This document shows positions 11,776 through 22,982 of a stretch of 64,000 bases of DNA, piece after piece. The DNA is from Dermanyssus gallinae (taxonomy: Eukaryota; Arthropoda; Arachnida; Mesostigmata; Dermanyssidae). Under the pieces are notes generated by a model that had not been told where the DNA came from, did not search any database, and was given only the letters and a program-made list of their open reading frames with translations. Positions within the stretch are counted from its first letter, which is position 1, and every line of letters begins with the position of its first letter. The stretch is taken from positions 1-64,000 of the forward strand of contig QVRM01002076.1 of NCBI GenBank assembly GCA_003439945.1, in the 5' to 3' direction. The position numbers and the translations under genes were made by a program.

Positions 11776-12352
11776 AGCGACGCCATCGCACTCTTACACG
11801 AGGCCGGTATTGCTCAGTACAGTGAACTCAAGAGACGTCTGTATGAGGAGCTAAAGACAGTTTGCAGGGGTATATATATACGCTCTGAATAGCCCTTTGA
11901 GTCAAGGCGACTGAAACGCATTCTTATACGACGAAGCGTATACAGCCCACTTGCGGGCGCTACCGACGACTCCACAAAGGCTCCTTCGAGCGGTCGCTGC
12001 TAAGGGATCCGCAGCCTGGTTGCATGGGCTCCCCAGCGCCCCACTACGGCCCACTACCAGACGGCGGGTCAGGCATGCCGGTATTAACGACAACGTTGGT
12101 CAAGCGCTTCGATCATGCGAATTCCCCTGCATTCTAGAGCCCCAGGGCTTCTCCGTCGATGATAGTGAGCACCCAGATGGGATGGCTCTCACCCCTTTCA
12201 GTAGGAGCAGGATGCTTGCTTGGGATGCCACAGTTGCCGACTCATTAGCACCTTCAATGGTAATCTAGCCGAGACGAGGAAGCTTGCGAAATACGCCTTT
12301 ATAGGTTATCCATATGAGTTTCCGCTAGCATTCGAAACCCTGAGCGGCCCTT
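11776..12352 (+). pseudogene. C-terminal fragment of an RLE-type retrotransposon ORF2
   Basis: In one frame it reads GSAAWLHGLPSAPL, then RHAGINDNVGQALRS, LEPQGF, HPDGMALTPF and LAWDATVADSLA. A later stretch reads RKLAKYAF...FETL. These match, in order, the C-terminal domain of the element at 25.7-26.2 kb: the PDG...WDxT signature of a restriction-like (PD-(D/E)XK) endonuclease. The Cys/His knuckle between LPS and RHAGIND is deleted, and the upstream RT is absent. No target-site duplication was found. Confidence 0.75.
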
Positions 12353-12358
12353 GATCAT

Positions 12359-12415
12359 GACGTCCAACGCGGGCACGTGACGTCCAACGCGGGCACGCGA
12401 CGTCCGTCCAGGGCA
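12359..12415. repeat. 20-bp tandem repeat, about 2.8 copies
   Basis: GACGTCCAACGCGGGCACGT at 12,359-12,378, a near-identical unit at 12,379-12,398, and a degenerate third to about 12,415. It starts just downstream of the RLE fragment and may be the tail of that element or an independent minisatellite. Confidence 0.85.
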
Positions 12416-13239
12416 CACTGCTAAAGTGGTCTCAGCCCGCCCTATACAATATTGAGTAACATCTACAGTGCACACGTTCTCGAAAGACAATTTTAGCTAC
12501 ACTTGCATAATTAATAAACTGAAGCTGTGAATCTACATATCTTTAAAAACGGTTTCTCATGTCCTTCAAGTAGTTTGCTTGCGTATATCAGCATGATTTT
12601 GATTCTTTAAAATCGAATCTTGATTTCTCAAGTAAACTGAGCCTAGTGTTAACCTTACGGAGTTTAGATTAATTATGTAGGTTCGGATCGTTTTCCAGAT
12701 TCTGCTCGAGCAGACAAGTATAATTACGCAGCCTTACGTTAGCATAATTCTACTTCCCGCTGCGCTTAGGTCCATTCGTTGATGACCACATGGAGTTCAT
12801 TTACAAAGCAATGGTACATCGCGTAATCAGCATCACAGCGTTATGCAGCTTATGACACTTACTGTGTCACTGCTGTGCATGGCACACGCAGTCTGTACTG
12901 CGGTTGGGACCACCTAGCCAATTGTTTACTCCCCTTTCACTCTTAACTAGGAGAAGCAACGTAGCAGTTCCTGGCAGTGCTTAAATTGCAGCATTAAGAT
13001 CATGGGAATGTTTGCCTCGGTCAGCGCTGTTTTGTCCAGAGAAACTTCAGGTAGGCTGCCGCTGGCCAAAGTTGTCTTCTGGGATTGTGGGGCTTACTTT
13101 TTAGTGCCATCAATACGAAAAATTAGAGCCAGTTAGGATGCCATTTCTTCCATTGATGTATGCGTCGTTGACAATTGCATTAATTCGCTAACTTATTTCT
13201 AAAGTCCACACTGCCTGCCATGTGGCCAAATGGCTCCCT
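12416..13239. other. No gene seen
   Basis: No coding region, RNA gene or repeat that I can support. Confidence 0.45.
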
Positions 13240-13254
13240 AATCTACACTTACCA

Positions 13255-13439
13255 GTCGAGCCCGGTGGCGTGGTGGCATGCGTCTGCGCCTCGCGACCGG
13301 AGGAGACACATAGGTGCGCGGGTTCGAGCCCCACCGTTGCACATTTGTAGTTATGGGGGTCCGTCTATGAAGCAATGCAAAAAGCAGTCTCATGGACGTT
13401 AAATCTTGGCTGGGAATCAGCCCCGAAAAGATGTTTTAA
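13255..13439 (+). mobile_element. tRNA-derived SINE, copy 1, with a 15-bp target-site duplication
   Basis: The head resembles a tRNA: an A-box-like TGGCGTGGTGGC, then a perfect B box GGTTCGAGCCC. A non-tRNA body follows (GTCCGTCTATGAAGCAATG, GGACGTTAAATCTTGGCTG). The insert is flanked by AATCTACACTTACCA at 13,240-13,254 and 13,439-13,453, a perfect direct repeat, as expected for target-primed insertion. Three more copies lie at 20.6, 29.6 and 49.2 kb. The A and B boxes would form an internal RNA polymerase III promoter. Confidence 0.9.
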
Positions 13440-13453
13440 ATCTACACTTACCA

Positions 13454-14388
13454 AACGATCGCTATACATTGCCACCAGTATTTTGTCCAGCTATAGCCTG
13501 TTCTGTGTTGTCGTATAGTTGCGTTATATTAGATCACAATTATTATGGCCATTTTAAGTCTACAATGAACCGACAGCCTTGTATAGACACACAGCTCATA
13601 TAACATAGTCTACCTTTCTTGCTAATTATTAAACATATTGCCAATCATAAGCCTGGCCTTCAATTAAATAATCATAGAAATCATTATTTTTTAATCTATG
13701 AACTGTTGCAGTCTGTTGTACGTCTTTCCAAATATGTGCCTATAGGACATGCTATGAACGCCCCCTATAAAGTTGAACGAGTTCAGAGTTGTTAAGCAAC
13801 CAGAATCCAAGCAAGAAACAAATAATGGATACTAAATGGGATGCTAAATAATTCATGCGACGCCAATAATCATGTCTTTGATATCTCACCTCCAAAACAG
13901 GATAACTTTCATCGAATATATGAAGCCGAATATTCCTATGAGTCTCAATGCGTTTAGCGTAGCAGGCCCTTATTAAGTATCAAGTGAAGGACCTTCCGGC
14001 TCACATTGCAAACCCAGAAAATATACTAATAGGCTTTTTAAGCATGTTTACATACACTTTCGTTCCACTATACTTTTCCAAGTTAAACTTTATCCGGTTT
14101 GATACCTGTTTCGAAATCATATAGTAAAGCATTTAGAAATGTTTCTTTATTACTGTCCTGTTAATAGCATTTCCACACAAAAGTAACCCTTTGAATGCTA
14201 GTATTTAGGCCACCAACATGTGTAGGCCCTTTTTGCCCATTGGCCGGCATACATCTGGAAAGTGAGTATAGAAGCGAGAAAATATTTTTTACCGATTCAA
14301 TTCATTTTCATTAATTTGTTCTCAATTAACATTAGTCAAAGTTGAGTCATTTGTCTAATTACGTCTCTGATATAAGCCCTAGTGTAGA
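13454..14388. other. No gene seen
   Basis: AT-rich. Contains TGTAGGCCCTTTT at 14,221, a 13-mer that recurs at 39,088 and 43,216. Confidence 0.45.
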
Positions 14389-15306
14389 CAGGGTGTATCC
14401 ATTTTTTTTATCGGTAGTACACATTGTAGAGCTCGTTAAAGCAAATGTTTTTTTCCAATGGAACATGGTCTCTAAGGAGTCCTGTTTCGGAATGAGAGTG
14501 AAATTACTACAATTTGTGACACTGGTGTTTTTGCTCGACATAGGAGCATAAAATGTGCTGTTGCGAGACAACCAGGTTTCCTAGACAGAACCCGAGCACA
14601 CCGCCGTGTTCGAGAGAAAATGGAATAGATAATGTCGCCCAAATAATGCGACACGATTGCTTTGAAATTAATTCGCAAAAAAAATAAGTTCTTCTGAAGC
14701 TGCTTTTTTTGAAGAACATATAAGGCCGGTCAGAAGATGCGGTATGGTCGCTTAGAAGAGAATTCGAATTTCGAGAAAATGAAAAATTGCACATTTTATG
14801 CATTTATGTCGGCAACATTACCGGTGTCACGGATTGCAGACACCATGTTCCATTGCAAAAAAAACAGTTTCCTTAACAGGCTCTACAACTCCATATATCG
14901 TTCTTCAAATCTTTCTTGGACAAAGTTATTTATGCATGCACTCAATCTCGACATGCCCTCCGAAAAATCGTACTCCGCAACCACAGCTCGCATTGACATA
15001 GATTTGGTAATGATCGTCATGAAATGCATTTGCCTGAGTGAGGCAAACTCTCTTTTAAGCGACCATGCCGCATATTCTGACCGGCCTTAGATTTCTTCAG
15101 AAGAAGCAGAATTGTTTTATTGTCTCGCAACAGCACAAGTTATGCTCCTATGTCGGGCAAAAACACCAGTGTCACAAATTGTAGTAATTTCACTCTCATT
15201 CCGAAACAAGACTTCTTAGAGACCATGTTTCAATGGAAAAAGACATTTGCTTTAACGAGCTTTACAATTCGTACTATCAATTTAAAAAAAATGTTGATAC
15301 ACCCTG
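14389..15306. mobile_element. Fold-back DNA element with inverted repeats of about 200 bp, CAGGGTGTAT termini
   Basis: The left end starts CAGGGTGTATC at 14,389. The right end, reverse-complemented from 15,306, starts the same way, and the two stay closely similar for about 200 bp (shared blocks CTCGTTAAAGCAAATG, TTCGGAATGAGAGTG, TTTGTGACACTGGTG). The middle holds a related but diverged module. No transposase is encoded, so it is a non-autonomous element. I could not settle a target-site duplication. Related pieces lie at 28.48 kb and 60.7 kb. Confidence 0.85.
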
Positions 15307-15399
15307 TATATATAGGAACGTAAATATTTGTCCGCATGTCTAGATCTTTCAAGGTAGTCAATATCTTGTTGCCGCCCAATCGTTTATGCAAACGACACC

Positions 15400-16770
15400 A
15401 CTGTTTTGCTCCGTGTCTCAATCTCCCAGTTGTCCAACAATAAGTAGACTTTTCAGCACGTTGAAACCCGTATTAAAAAGGCAATGTCTTTATTTCAAAG
15501 ATTTGGTTTTGTCATTAACCCCACAAGACGACACTCGTTCTTTACCCTACCCCACAACAGGCATCGATATATAAGTTCAAAACTGGTAATATCTCCCTCC
15601 AAGCAGGCGGCTTTACTATCCCTCTCAGCTCAGAGACAAAATGTCTTGGCATCGTGCTACACAAGCATATGAAATGGGCAGTCAAGTGAGGTCAGGTATC
15701 AGGGTCTGGTACGCCGTGGTGGCCTCACTCCTGCGTTTGAGGAGAGCCAAGACTTTGCGGGATCTTCTGGTACGTGTCTACAAAGCGCTTATGAAGCCAA
15801 TTCTAACTTACGGAATCTTACCACTTACGTGGGGCGCCACGTATTCCACGACCCCAGACAAGCTAAAGGTCGTTCAGAATAACGCGGTTAGAGCCATAAT
15901 AGGTCTTCCTCGTTGCGCGAGTGTGATTCCATGGTACACCAGACTCGGGCTTCTCAAGCTTGATCAGCTGACACGTTTAAAGCTAGTGCAAAACAATGGA
16001 ATCCCTCCAGATTGTGCTTTTGACTCTGTCCTTGCCCCAGTACGGTCGCAGCGCTACAGGGACCAACTCAGGGTGTTAGGGTCCAGACTCATCCTTCTTC
16101 GGCACTCCCCGGTCTACATGCTGCCCACGATCTGGAACGAGCTACCATTGGCGCTTCGAAATGCAAGCCGGGGTGCTATTTTTAAACGACTCTTACAGCT
16201 GAAGGACGAAGAAACAAGTGACTCAAAGTAAATTGTTTTAAGTTGATTTTACTATATAGGTATTAAAGTTGTATTACATAATGCTTATTATAACTTTGCA
16301 TTTCAAGATGTCCCACCGGGCGAGAAAGTGCAAAGACCGCCGATACGTCTGGCAGTTCGCTGCGTGGCATTTAGCGCATATCTGCGAGCAGAACCGGTAA
16401 CGACATTGATCGCCAACTTGGAAAAATCGTTGAGTTTACAGCAAGTGATGATAGCCATGTACAATGTATCTTGTGTACACGTGCCGGCTAGTGCATGCCA
16501 TTCCATCCTATTCCATTAAACTTTTATTAGGTTAGTTATAAAGTTTTAAACTTTTATTGTGTTAATTATACTCAATGTTGATGCTTTATCGCGTATACAC
16601 CTTTGATTTGTGCATACACTCGTAAACTTCTATTGTGTTACTTATACTCTTTGTGTTGCCCTTGACACTTTTCTTTTGTACATAGACTCGAATATTGTGT
16701 ATAATTTGAATAAATGTGACAGATTGCCAACCGTTGGGCACGTCAATAAACGTGATTGATTGATTGATCT
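15400..16770 (+). pseudogene. 3' end of a CR1-like non-LTR retrotransposon (RT thumb region and 3' UTR)
   Basis: Frames at 15,484-15,640 and 15,641-16,231 give the end of a CR1/L2-type ORF2: a thumb segment (FGFVINPTRRH...LVISPSKQ), then VYKALMKPILTYGI, KLKVVQNNAVRAI, and a terminal WNELPLALRN...FKRLLQL before the stop at 16,231. The 3' UTR resumes at about 16,511 after a nested insertion and ends AATAAACGTGATTGATTGATTGAT near 16,745-16,768, a tetranucleotide tail typical of such elements. The N-terminal endonuclease and most of the RT are missing (5' truncation). One frameshift near 15,640. Confidence 0.75.
16296..16510 (-). mobile_element. Nested EST-family 3' tail inside the CR1-like 3' UTR
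   Basis: About 215 bp nearly repeating the tail of the 6.7-kb copy on the minus strand (HALAGTCTQDTLYMAIITC, then RYALNATQR), ending in CATCTTGAAATGCAAAGTTA. It has only the last part of the coding tail, a severe 5' truncation. It interrupts the 3' UTR of the CR1-like element, so it inserted later. Confidence 0.75.
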
Positions 16771-17099
16771 ACCCATGCCGGATGGTGCGCGCCCTCGATG
16801 CCTTCTACGCCCAGTGATCTGTATATATGAAACATCCACTTTTAATATAATAAATTATGAGAGTGCTCAACCCAAATTGTATAAATAAACCATATGGTCA
16901 TTGGCTTTCTCTATTTTGATGTCCTGTTTTAAAGTAGAGTCCCACAGGGGCATAAAGTGAAAGCGTTTAACCAGGTGTAGACATTTGACGCACCTGCGTT
17001 GCTGTTACCTATCTGTTAGTCACAATAAACGTCAGTCGCACGAGCAAACTGAACTCGCGTTTCGCTCTACGCCCTCAGAATTGCTTGGCATTTCTTTAA

Positions 17100-17102
<3 letters not shown>

Positions 17103-17134
<32 letters not shown>
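17103..17134. repeat. (TA)n microsatellite
   Basis: Sixteen uninterrupted units. Confidence 0.95.
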
Positions 17135-17136
<2 letters not shown>

Positions 17137-18773
17137 TACCTGTAATGGACTAGAAGTCTTGTGTATTATGAGTACAATTGTTTCTGTACACAAATCGGTA
17201 TTTTACACGGATACCGGCAGCCATAGAAGTGTGTTCATGTGCTGACGATTGTGCTATCCTCACAAAACGTGCTTTCTAGCAAGGCGTGTTTCGTCTCTAC
17301 TTCGTGTCCTCGTTTCCTTCTGATAGCTTCTAGATGACCGAATTAGCAGCCGGTTCGACTCCCAGTTGTCGTTGTGTTTGTCTCAGTGGCTGCTTATCAC
17401 GAGGAAGGCACCGGAGACAGGCCAGCCGTATCTAGCAAAATGGCCTTTCAAGAGACTTTCGTTATCATCAGCAGGCGCGTGGCACTGGTCCGGGGCCTTG
17501 GCCTTATCTAAAGCTGATTAGCTCTTGGTGTGCAGCTACAGGCGTCTCTCTTCTTATGTATATTCCCGAGCGTCCGGCCCATTGGTGGGTCTCGGTGCCT
17601 GACCTCGGTGCGAGGAACCCTTCGTTGTAGCTATCGTTTCCTAAAACTGCCACTTTATAGGCCCTTTTGTTAATGTTGCTAATACTACCGCTGTTATTTT
17701 TATTCGTTTTATTACTGTTGTTGTCCCTTTATTTCGGCAATGTTTCGCTTGCTGCTTCCATCTCTGCTGACGGCACTTTAGCACAAAAGAACTCACACAG
17801 TTTGGCTCGCAATTAATAATATAAAGTTTGGCTAGCCATTGCCAGACAGTCGGTCAAATTTTGTTTACGCTAATTAGAAAACCGTTTTCTAGTTGACGCA
17901 AACAAATATTAATATAATTTACTCAACATTAATCAAAGTATAAGTTAGTTAATGGTTCGAGATTCGAGATCCAGACCGGCCACACTACAAGACAAGGTGG
18001 GTGCCGGAGTGGACTAAAATCGGCCATGACATGAAAAACGTACACGGTATTAGCCTTACGGAACAGCTAAAAAAACAGGTATCTGTGTGACGTAATAGTA
18101 ACCTTTAGACGTTTATCCCTTCGGTAAGTGGTATTTATAACTCAGCCACCTGCCTTAAATATGACCTGTCGTAAATATTACAAGTTTTACTTATGGCTGC
18201 TCTATCATTAATGTTTGCGTGACAATTTTCTTCTATTTAGATTCTTCTAGGTTAGCTGTATGTCCAGCTCAATAGTAACTTACTTTTGTCTTTCTTTAAA
18301 CCAGGAGCATGAATGAGATGTGCGTTCCGCGCCGTCGTCCTCATGTTCCATACTACGTATTCCGCAAAGGCGTCTTAACGATCTTTGTAGGACATGCTTA
18401 GAAGCAAACATGCGCGGCGATGCACATCCCTTGCATCTTCTTCAGGAAAACACTTTAGCACTGCACGCGGAAGCTTAAAGAAGCTAGCACTGCCACTAGG
18501 CCACGACGATTTGTTGGCTCGACTGACCCTTAAGCTACAACGTCTTCCTTTGTAAATATGTGCAAATCTGTAATCTGCGATATGCTAGGAAATCGAACTC
18601 GATCAGCCGGAGGGCTAAAAATAAATCCGATTTCTAAGAGACGCGATCAAACGGTCTCCGAACGTGTAGTACTAACCAGTCGAGCGTTTGAGGTGCAATT
18701 ATTACTGTCAAAGTCAAACCTCAGAAACAATCTGTTTTATGAGGGCCTACCAAAACACTACCGCACTCTGCAA

Positions 18774-18796
18774 ATATATATATATATATATATATA
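18774..18796. repeat. (TA)n microsatellite
   Basis: About 11 uninterrupted units. Confidence 0.95.
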
Positions 18797-19359
18797 CGAT
18801 AGCGTCACGTCCGCGGCATGTCTCTTGGGGGCAGAGACGGGCCTGGTCTGGCGGCAGTTTCTGTAGACGCCAGAGGTAATTTGACTTACGGTCGGACTCG
18901 GAGTGTACAAAGAGAGTCGTGTTTTCGGGGGCTGCTGCTATGCTATTGGTCTCTGTTCGTCTCTGTTGTGTGTGACACCAAAGGCATTCTAATCAGCGGG
19001 TGGTGCAGTTCCAGGAAAAGCCATGCTACTACACTACTAGATCGCCTTCGGTAGGCGTTTATGGTTTGGCAAACTTCTGCATCAGAGTAATGATACTTAG
19101 GCTGCTTTACTTAGTCTATCGCACGTGGACGGACGTGTCGAATCGAACCTACCCCGACATCGCAAACGGCACTGGCGAATACATTGACAATATCGTCGTC
19201 ATCACCTCAATCGTTCCATGCGATGAATGCCAAGACTCCTTTCATAGCAAAGATAGAAAACATATTTTTCTTTTTGTATCGGTGACAGGTTGCCGATAAT
19301 GTTGAAGAAACCCAGCACCGATTTTGCATGTTTCCCAATGTAAGCTGCGACCCGGCTTA

Positions 19360-19408
19360 TATATGTGTATATATATATTTATACATATATATATATATAT
19401 ATATATAC
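19360..19408. repeat. Compound (TA)n / TATG microsatellite
   Basis: Interrupted TA-rich tract (TATATGTGTATATATATATT, then about ten further units after ATAC). Confidence 0.9.
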
Positions 19409-20619
19409 TCGAATTTGGAAAATAGAATCAAAGCTAACTGTAATATTGACCAATAGACGCTTAATACGCCAGTTTTGTGAATGGAAAATGCTATCTAAGG
19501 GCTGAAAAATACATTTATAGCATTAAATTTTCGTTTTATAGTTGCGATATAACATGAATTGCTCAATTGTAAAATCCAACCATTTAAACTAAAATCGTTC
19601 TATGAGTACTCACGGAAATACTCACAAGTACACCCTCTATAGAATTCGTACGTTAGTAGGATCCATCGGCGAGAGAACGGTTGCATCATGAAAGCAAATA
19701 GATATGCATTTGTACTAAGAAATAAATTTATAAGTATTACGAATACGGTCTTCAATGCGTATACGTACGACACTTGAACCTTTTTTAATTGCTTTATCCG
19801 ATATGAGAAAACGCCTTTCACACACACAACCGATGTTTCTAGTGAGCAGTACGGGACTCGACCCTGGCTGTTTGTTATACCAGCCATGTGTACAGCCCAC
19901 TAAAATGTATCTTGTATACACACTAAACCTCATCTTGTGTACCAATTAAATTTCCTCTTGGCCTTAATATGCCCAGACATGCTTCGAATAACGCTTTTGA
20001 TAATACATTGGGTACATGCTGGTTGACCTATACTCCCTTATTGCTAGCATCCGCCTGTCTTCGGATTCGAGCATTATCTTCATGTTTTTTCAGAGAAAAT
20101 AGAAATAGTCTGGAAATAGCTATATATTTCAATGTAGCTTCTCTCTTGCTTCGTTGAGGCCTCGACATTCGACCGTGTGGACAGCCTTTTTTGTGTTAAC
20201 TATAATTCAGCAGCCGTGTAGCCGTTTCGTTTGCCTGATGATGTTGTGCACACGCATGTGCAATGCGATGTGTTTATTTTGTATATTGTGTATTTATTTC
20301 TAGATCGCTTAATTTCGCGTTGTGCCGTACTAGGGCATATAGAAGGGCATAGTTTAAATAAATGCCGAAAAGCCTGCCGGCTGGTGTTCCGCCGTTGTCA
20401 TTTCTGGCGTGACCCTGCAGACCTCGAAAAGGTAGAGTAGGTGCGTTTATGGTCTTAAAATTAGACATGTTTCTAGCTGAAAAGTGTACGTACCGTACCT
20501 AGTTTCAATTTTGTTTGCCTCTTGACATGCCCAATACTCAGAAGATTTGCCACTGCGCTATTGATGGTGATAAGTTATGCAAAATGCACACGTGTCTTAA
20601 TGTGAAGGGCGCACCTAAG

Positions 20620-20805
20620 TAAGTAAGTAAAGCTTTCGGGCTGACCCTTAGCCAAGATTTAACGTCCACGGAACTGTTTTTCACATTGCTTCATAGACGG
20701 ATTCCCATCAATACAAATCGGTGCAACGGTGGGGCTCGAACCCGCGCACCTATGTGTCTCCTCCGTTTGCGAGGCGCAGACTTAAGCCACCACGCCACCG
20801 GGCGC
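20620..20805 (-). mobile_element. tRNA-derived SINE, copy 2, with (ACTT)n tail and 16-bp target-site duplication
   Basis: Minus-strand copy of the 13.3-kb SINE with the same perfect B box (GGTTCGAGCCC in sense) and body. Its 3' end is a (TTAC)n tract, seen as AAGTAAGTAAGTAAAG on the plus strand from 20,618. It is flanked by GAAGGGCGCACCTAAG at 20,604-20,619 and 20,806-20,821, a perfect direct repeat. The intact duplication and low divergence from copy 1 point to recent activity. Confidence 0.9.
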
Positions 20806-21226
20806 GAAGGGCGCACCTAAGGTATATGTAAATAAGAGACTTTCTGTGTAGCCGGAACAGAGATTTATTGGTGTAAGGGGTGCGTTCCCTATTTGTAATA
20901 TTATATGTGAGAACTCGTATTACTAATTATTTCTTATAATGTGTTTGTTTATCTAGCAGTATCTAGCTTTTCGTTGCTGTCTTAAATGTGCGGGCGTTGT
21001 CTAAGAATATATTCCCCACTGATTGGAACCCGTTATAGAGTGTTTTCAACGCCTTTGTGGCTTCGGCATATAAGCAGTGTTTTTTTTCGATTGTTTACAT
21101 TCGAATGGTGCAGACGTGTCCTGATTGAGCTCTGTGTTTTGTGCAAGTTTTAACTTAACTTTCGACTGTCTTGACGGTTGTGCTGTGCTGAGGCGATTCT
21201 ACTAGAGCCAGTGCATTCGTAGAGCA

Positions 21227-22980
21227 ATGCCGTTTGAACGGAGTCCGCCTTTAAAGCCACCAATTCCACCATTGGTAGCATCGGAGCCAACCGAAGAATT
21301 GCCAGATGATACCCGTGAAGTGCAAAACGACACCCGTGTCGGTGCTGCTACAAAAGCGGTCTCCACTGCTGGTACTGATGTCACCAAGCAACAGCCGCCG
21401 GCATGTACTGACGACAAAAGTGCACCCGATGCAGATGGGGAGGAGAAGAACAACAAACAGAAAGCCAGCAGTCCGCCTCTACAGCAACAGCTGAGCAAGG
21501 CTGATGAGAAGAAAAGAAAAAAGTTGACAGTCTCAGCAGCAAAGAAGCAGTCAGCTGAAGAACAGCCAGTGGAGGGTGGCAACGGCGTTGACAGCGCGGT
21601 TCCAGTTGCAGCTGACTCCGATATAATTGTAGATTTGCAACGAAATCAAGTGGTTGTTAGTGGAACACCGCTTGAGGCTGAAGATGATGCAGGATGGTGT
21701 GAGGTAGGCGCTGGGGGAAAACCTGTGGTAGCTAAAGAAGCAATTACCAAGGTTCAAGTCAAAGAGAAAACTGATGCTGTAATATTTTCAGCCGAAGATA
21801 ATCAGTTGGAAATAAACTTTAATGTCATATGCGACGACATCGCGAAACATATTACCGGTCCGGTACAAGAACCAACTTTTACTAGAGGGGGAAATCTAGT
21901 TATTGTCGCAGAAAACCCTGAGAATAGAGCAGCTCTATTGAGTCTGCAGTCGTTAGCCGGTGTTCCTGTCACTTCTCGAATAAGTGGTTCCAGATCGGTA
22001 GTGAAAGGAAAGATTAGCGGTGTGCACCCATCGTTAACCGAGTCTGCTATTCCCAGTGCTTGTAAACCGCTTGGAGTCACAGAAGCAGTTCGTGTTCGAT
22101 CCAAAAACGCCAGGACGGGTCTTGTGATGGCCACGGATAATGTCATTCTTACATTTTCAGGAGCTAACTTTCCGGCTGAAGTACGATTGGGTTTTAAGTC
22201 ACACGGCGTGGTTTTCTACCGCGAGCCTCTGCATTGCTACCGCTGCTACAGTCTAGACCATCTGCAATCCGAATGTCGACTAACGAGTCCCCGATGCCGA
22301 CGCTGTGGTTCCACCAGTCACATTAGAAAATATTGCAATCAGCCCGCTTGCTGTTGCTTATCAAAGGTAGCCACGAAGCGACATTTGGGTCGTGTGTTCA
22401 GCGGCTAAATCGTATAGAACTTTTAAAGAAATCCGCCAAACATGTAATTCAGAAACAACCTGAGGCCTTACCTGTTAAACTTTGCGCACCCGTGGTGGAC
22501 ATTAAGCCCGCCGCAAATTTTAGCAGGCGCAGTTTTGCTGCTGTCGTCCAAAATGGAGTCAACGTTTCTGTAAATAACGTGCGTGATACGACAACGAGGG
22601 AGCCCGCCCTAAGTCAGCCTGTAAAGACAGTCGCTGGCAACGTGAGTGCTCCTACGCTCAGCATAGAAAGGATCTTGCAGTCGGTTGCAGAGAAGCTCAT
22701 CCCGCGGATAGTTGACACCATTGTGGCCCAAGTAGGCGCTGTTATCGAAAAACTAATCGCGTCGATCATCCCGGGGCTGCCTTTGAACTCTCGCACGGTA
22801 TCTGCGAAACAATTGACTCCCGCGTCCCAGTCTGGTGGGATAGACATCCGTAAAGAGATAGAAAAAGCAATAAAAGCGGTCTTCACCCCTGCACAAGCAG
22901 AAGACTTAATCGAAGACCCAGTTTCCCTGCGATCTTGTGTCTCAGAGGGCTCACAGGTGGTACAGACCGAACATTTGTAA
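21227..22980 (+). pseudogene. Gag-like ORF1 of the RLE-type element (CCHC knuckles), one frameshift
   Basis: Starts at ATG 21,227 with a Pro/Glu/Lys-rich, probably disordered N-terminus. A central domain (ENRAALLSLQSLAGVPVTSR) leads into paired zinc knuckles: CYRCYSLDHLQSEC and CRRCGSTSHIRKYC at about 22,236-22,337. A frameshift between about 22,340 and 22,400 moves the reading into another frame that runs to TAA at 22,978-22,980 (KPAANFSRRSFAAVVQNG, then a hydrophobic helical segment near IVAQVGAVIEKLIASIIPG). The minus-strand protein at 47.4-48.8 kb has the same order: LLSLQELANVKVSARIS, two knuckles, FSRRTWSSVVKNE. Predicted role: RNA binding in the retrotransposition particle. Confidence 0.75.
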
Positions 22981-22982
22981 TG
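22978..22982 (+). promoter_or_regulatory. TAATG stop-start overlap between ORF1 and ORF2
   Basis: TAA at 22,978-22,980 ends ORF1 and shares its last A with the ATG (22,980-22,982) that begins ORF2. The same UAAUG arrangement is used for termination-reinitiation in some R1-clade elements such as SART1. Coupled translation here is an inference. Confidence 0.6.

Larger units (their letters stand above)
16771..20603. other. Large stretch without a supported gene; several (TA)n tracts
   Basis: I see no coding exon. Open frames here pass through (TA)n microsatellites (17,103-17,134; 18,774-18,796; 19,360-19,408) and give Tyr-Ile repeats. An isolated B-box-like GGTTCGACTCCC lies near 17,352 without a convincing tRNA fold around it. 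Confidence 0.5.

Noticed and set aside
17320..17400. B-box-like GGTTCGACTCCC suggesting a tRNA gene or SINE
   Set aside because: No acceptor stem or A box at proper spacing, and no second copy found.
18558..18866. 102-codon open frame
   Set aside because: It crosses a (TA)n tract giving Tyr-Ile repeats and has no recognisable domain.
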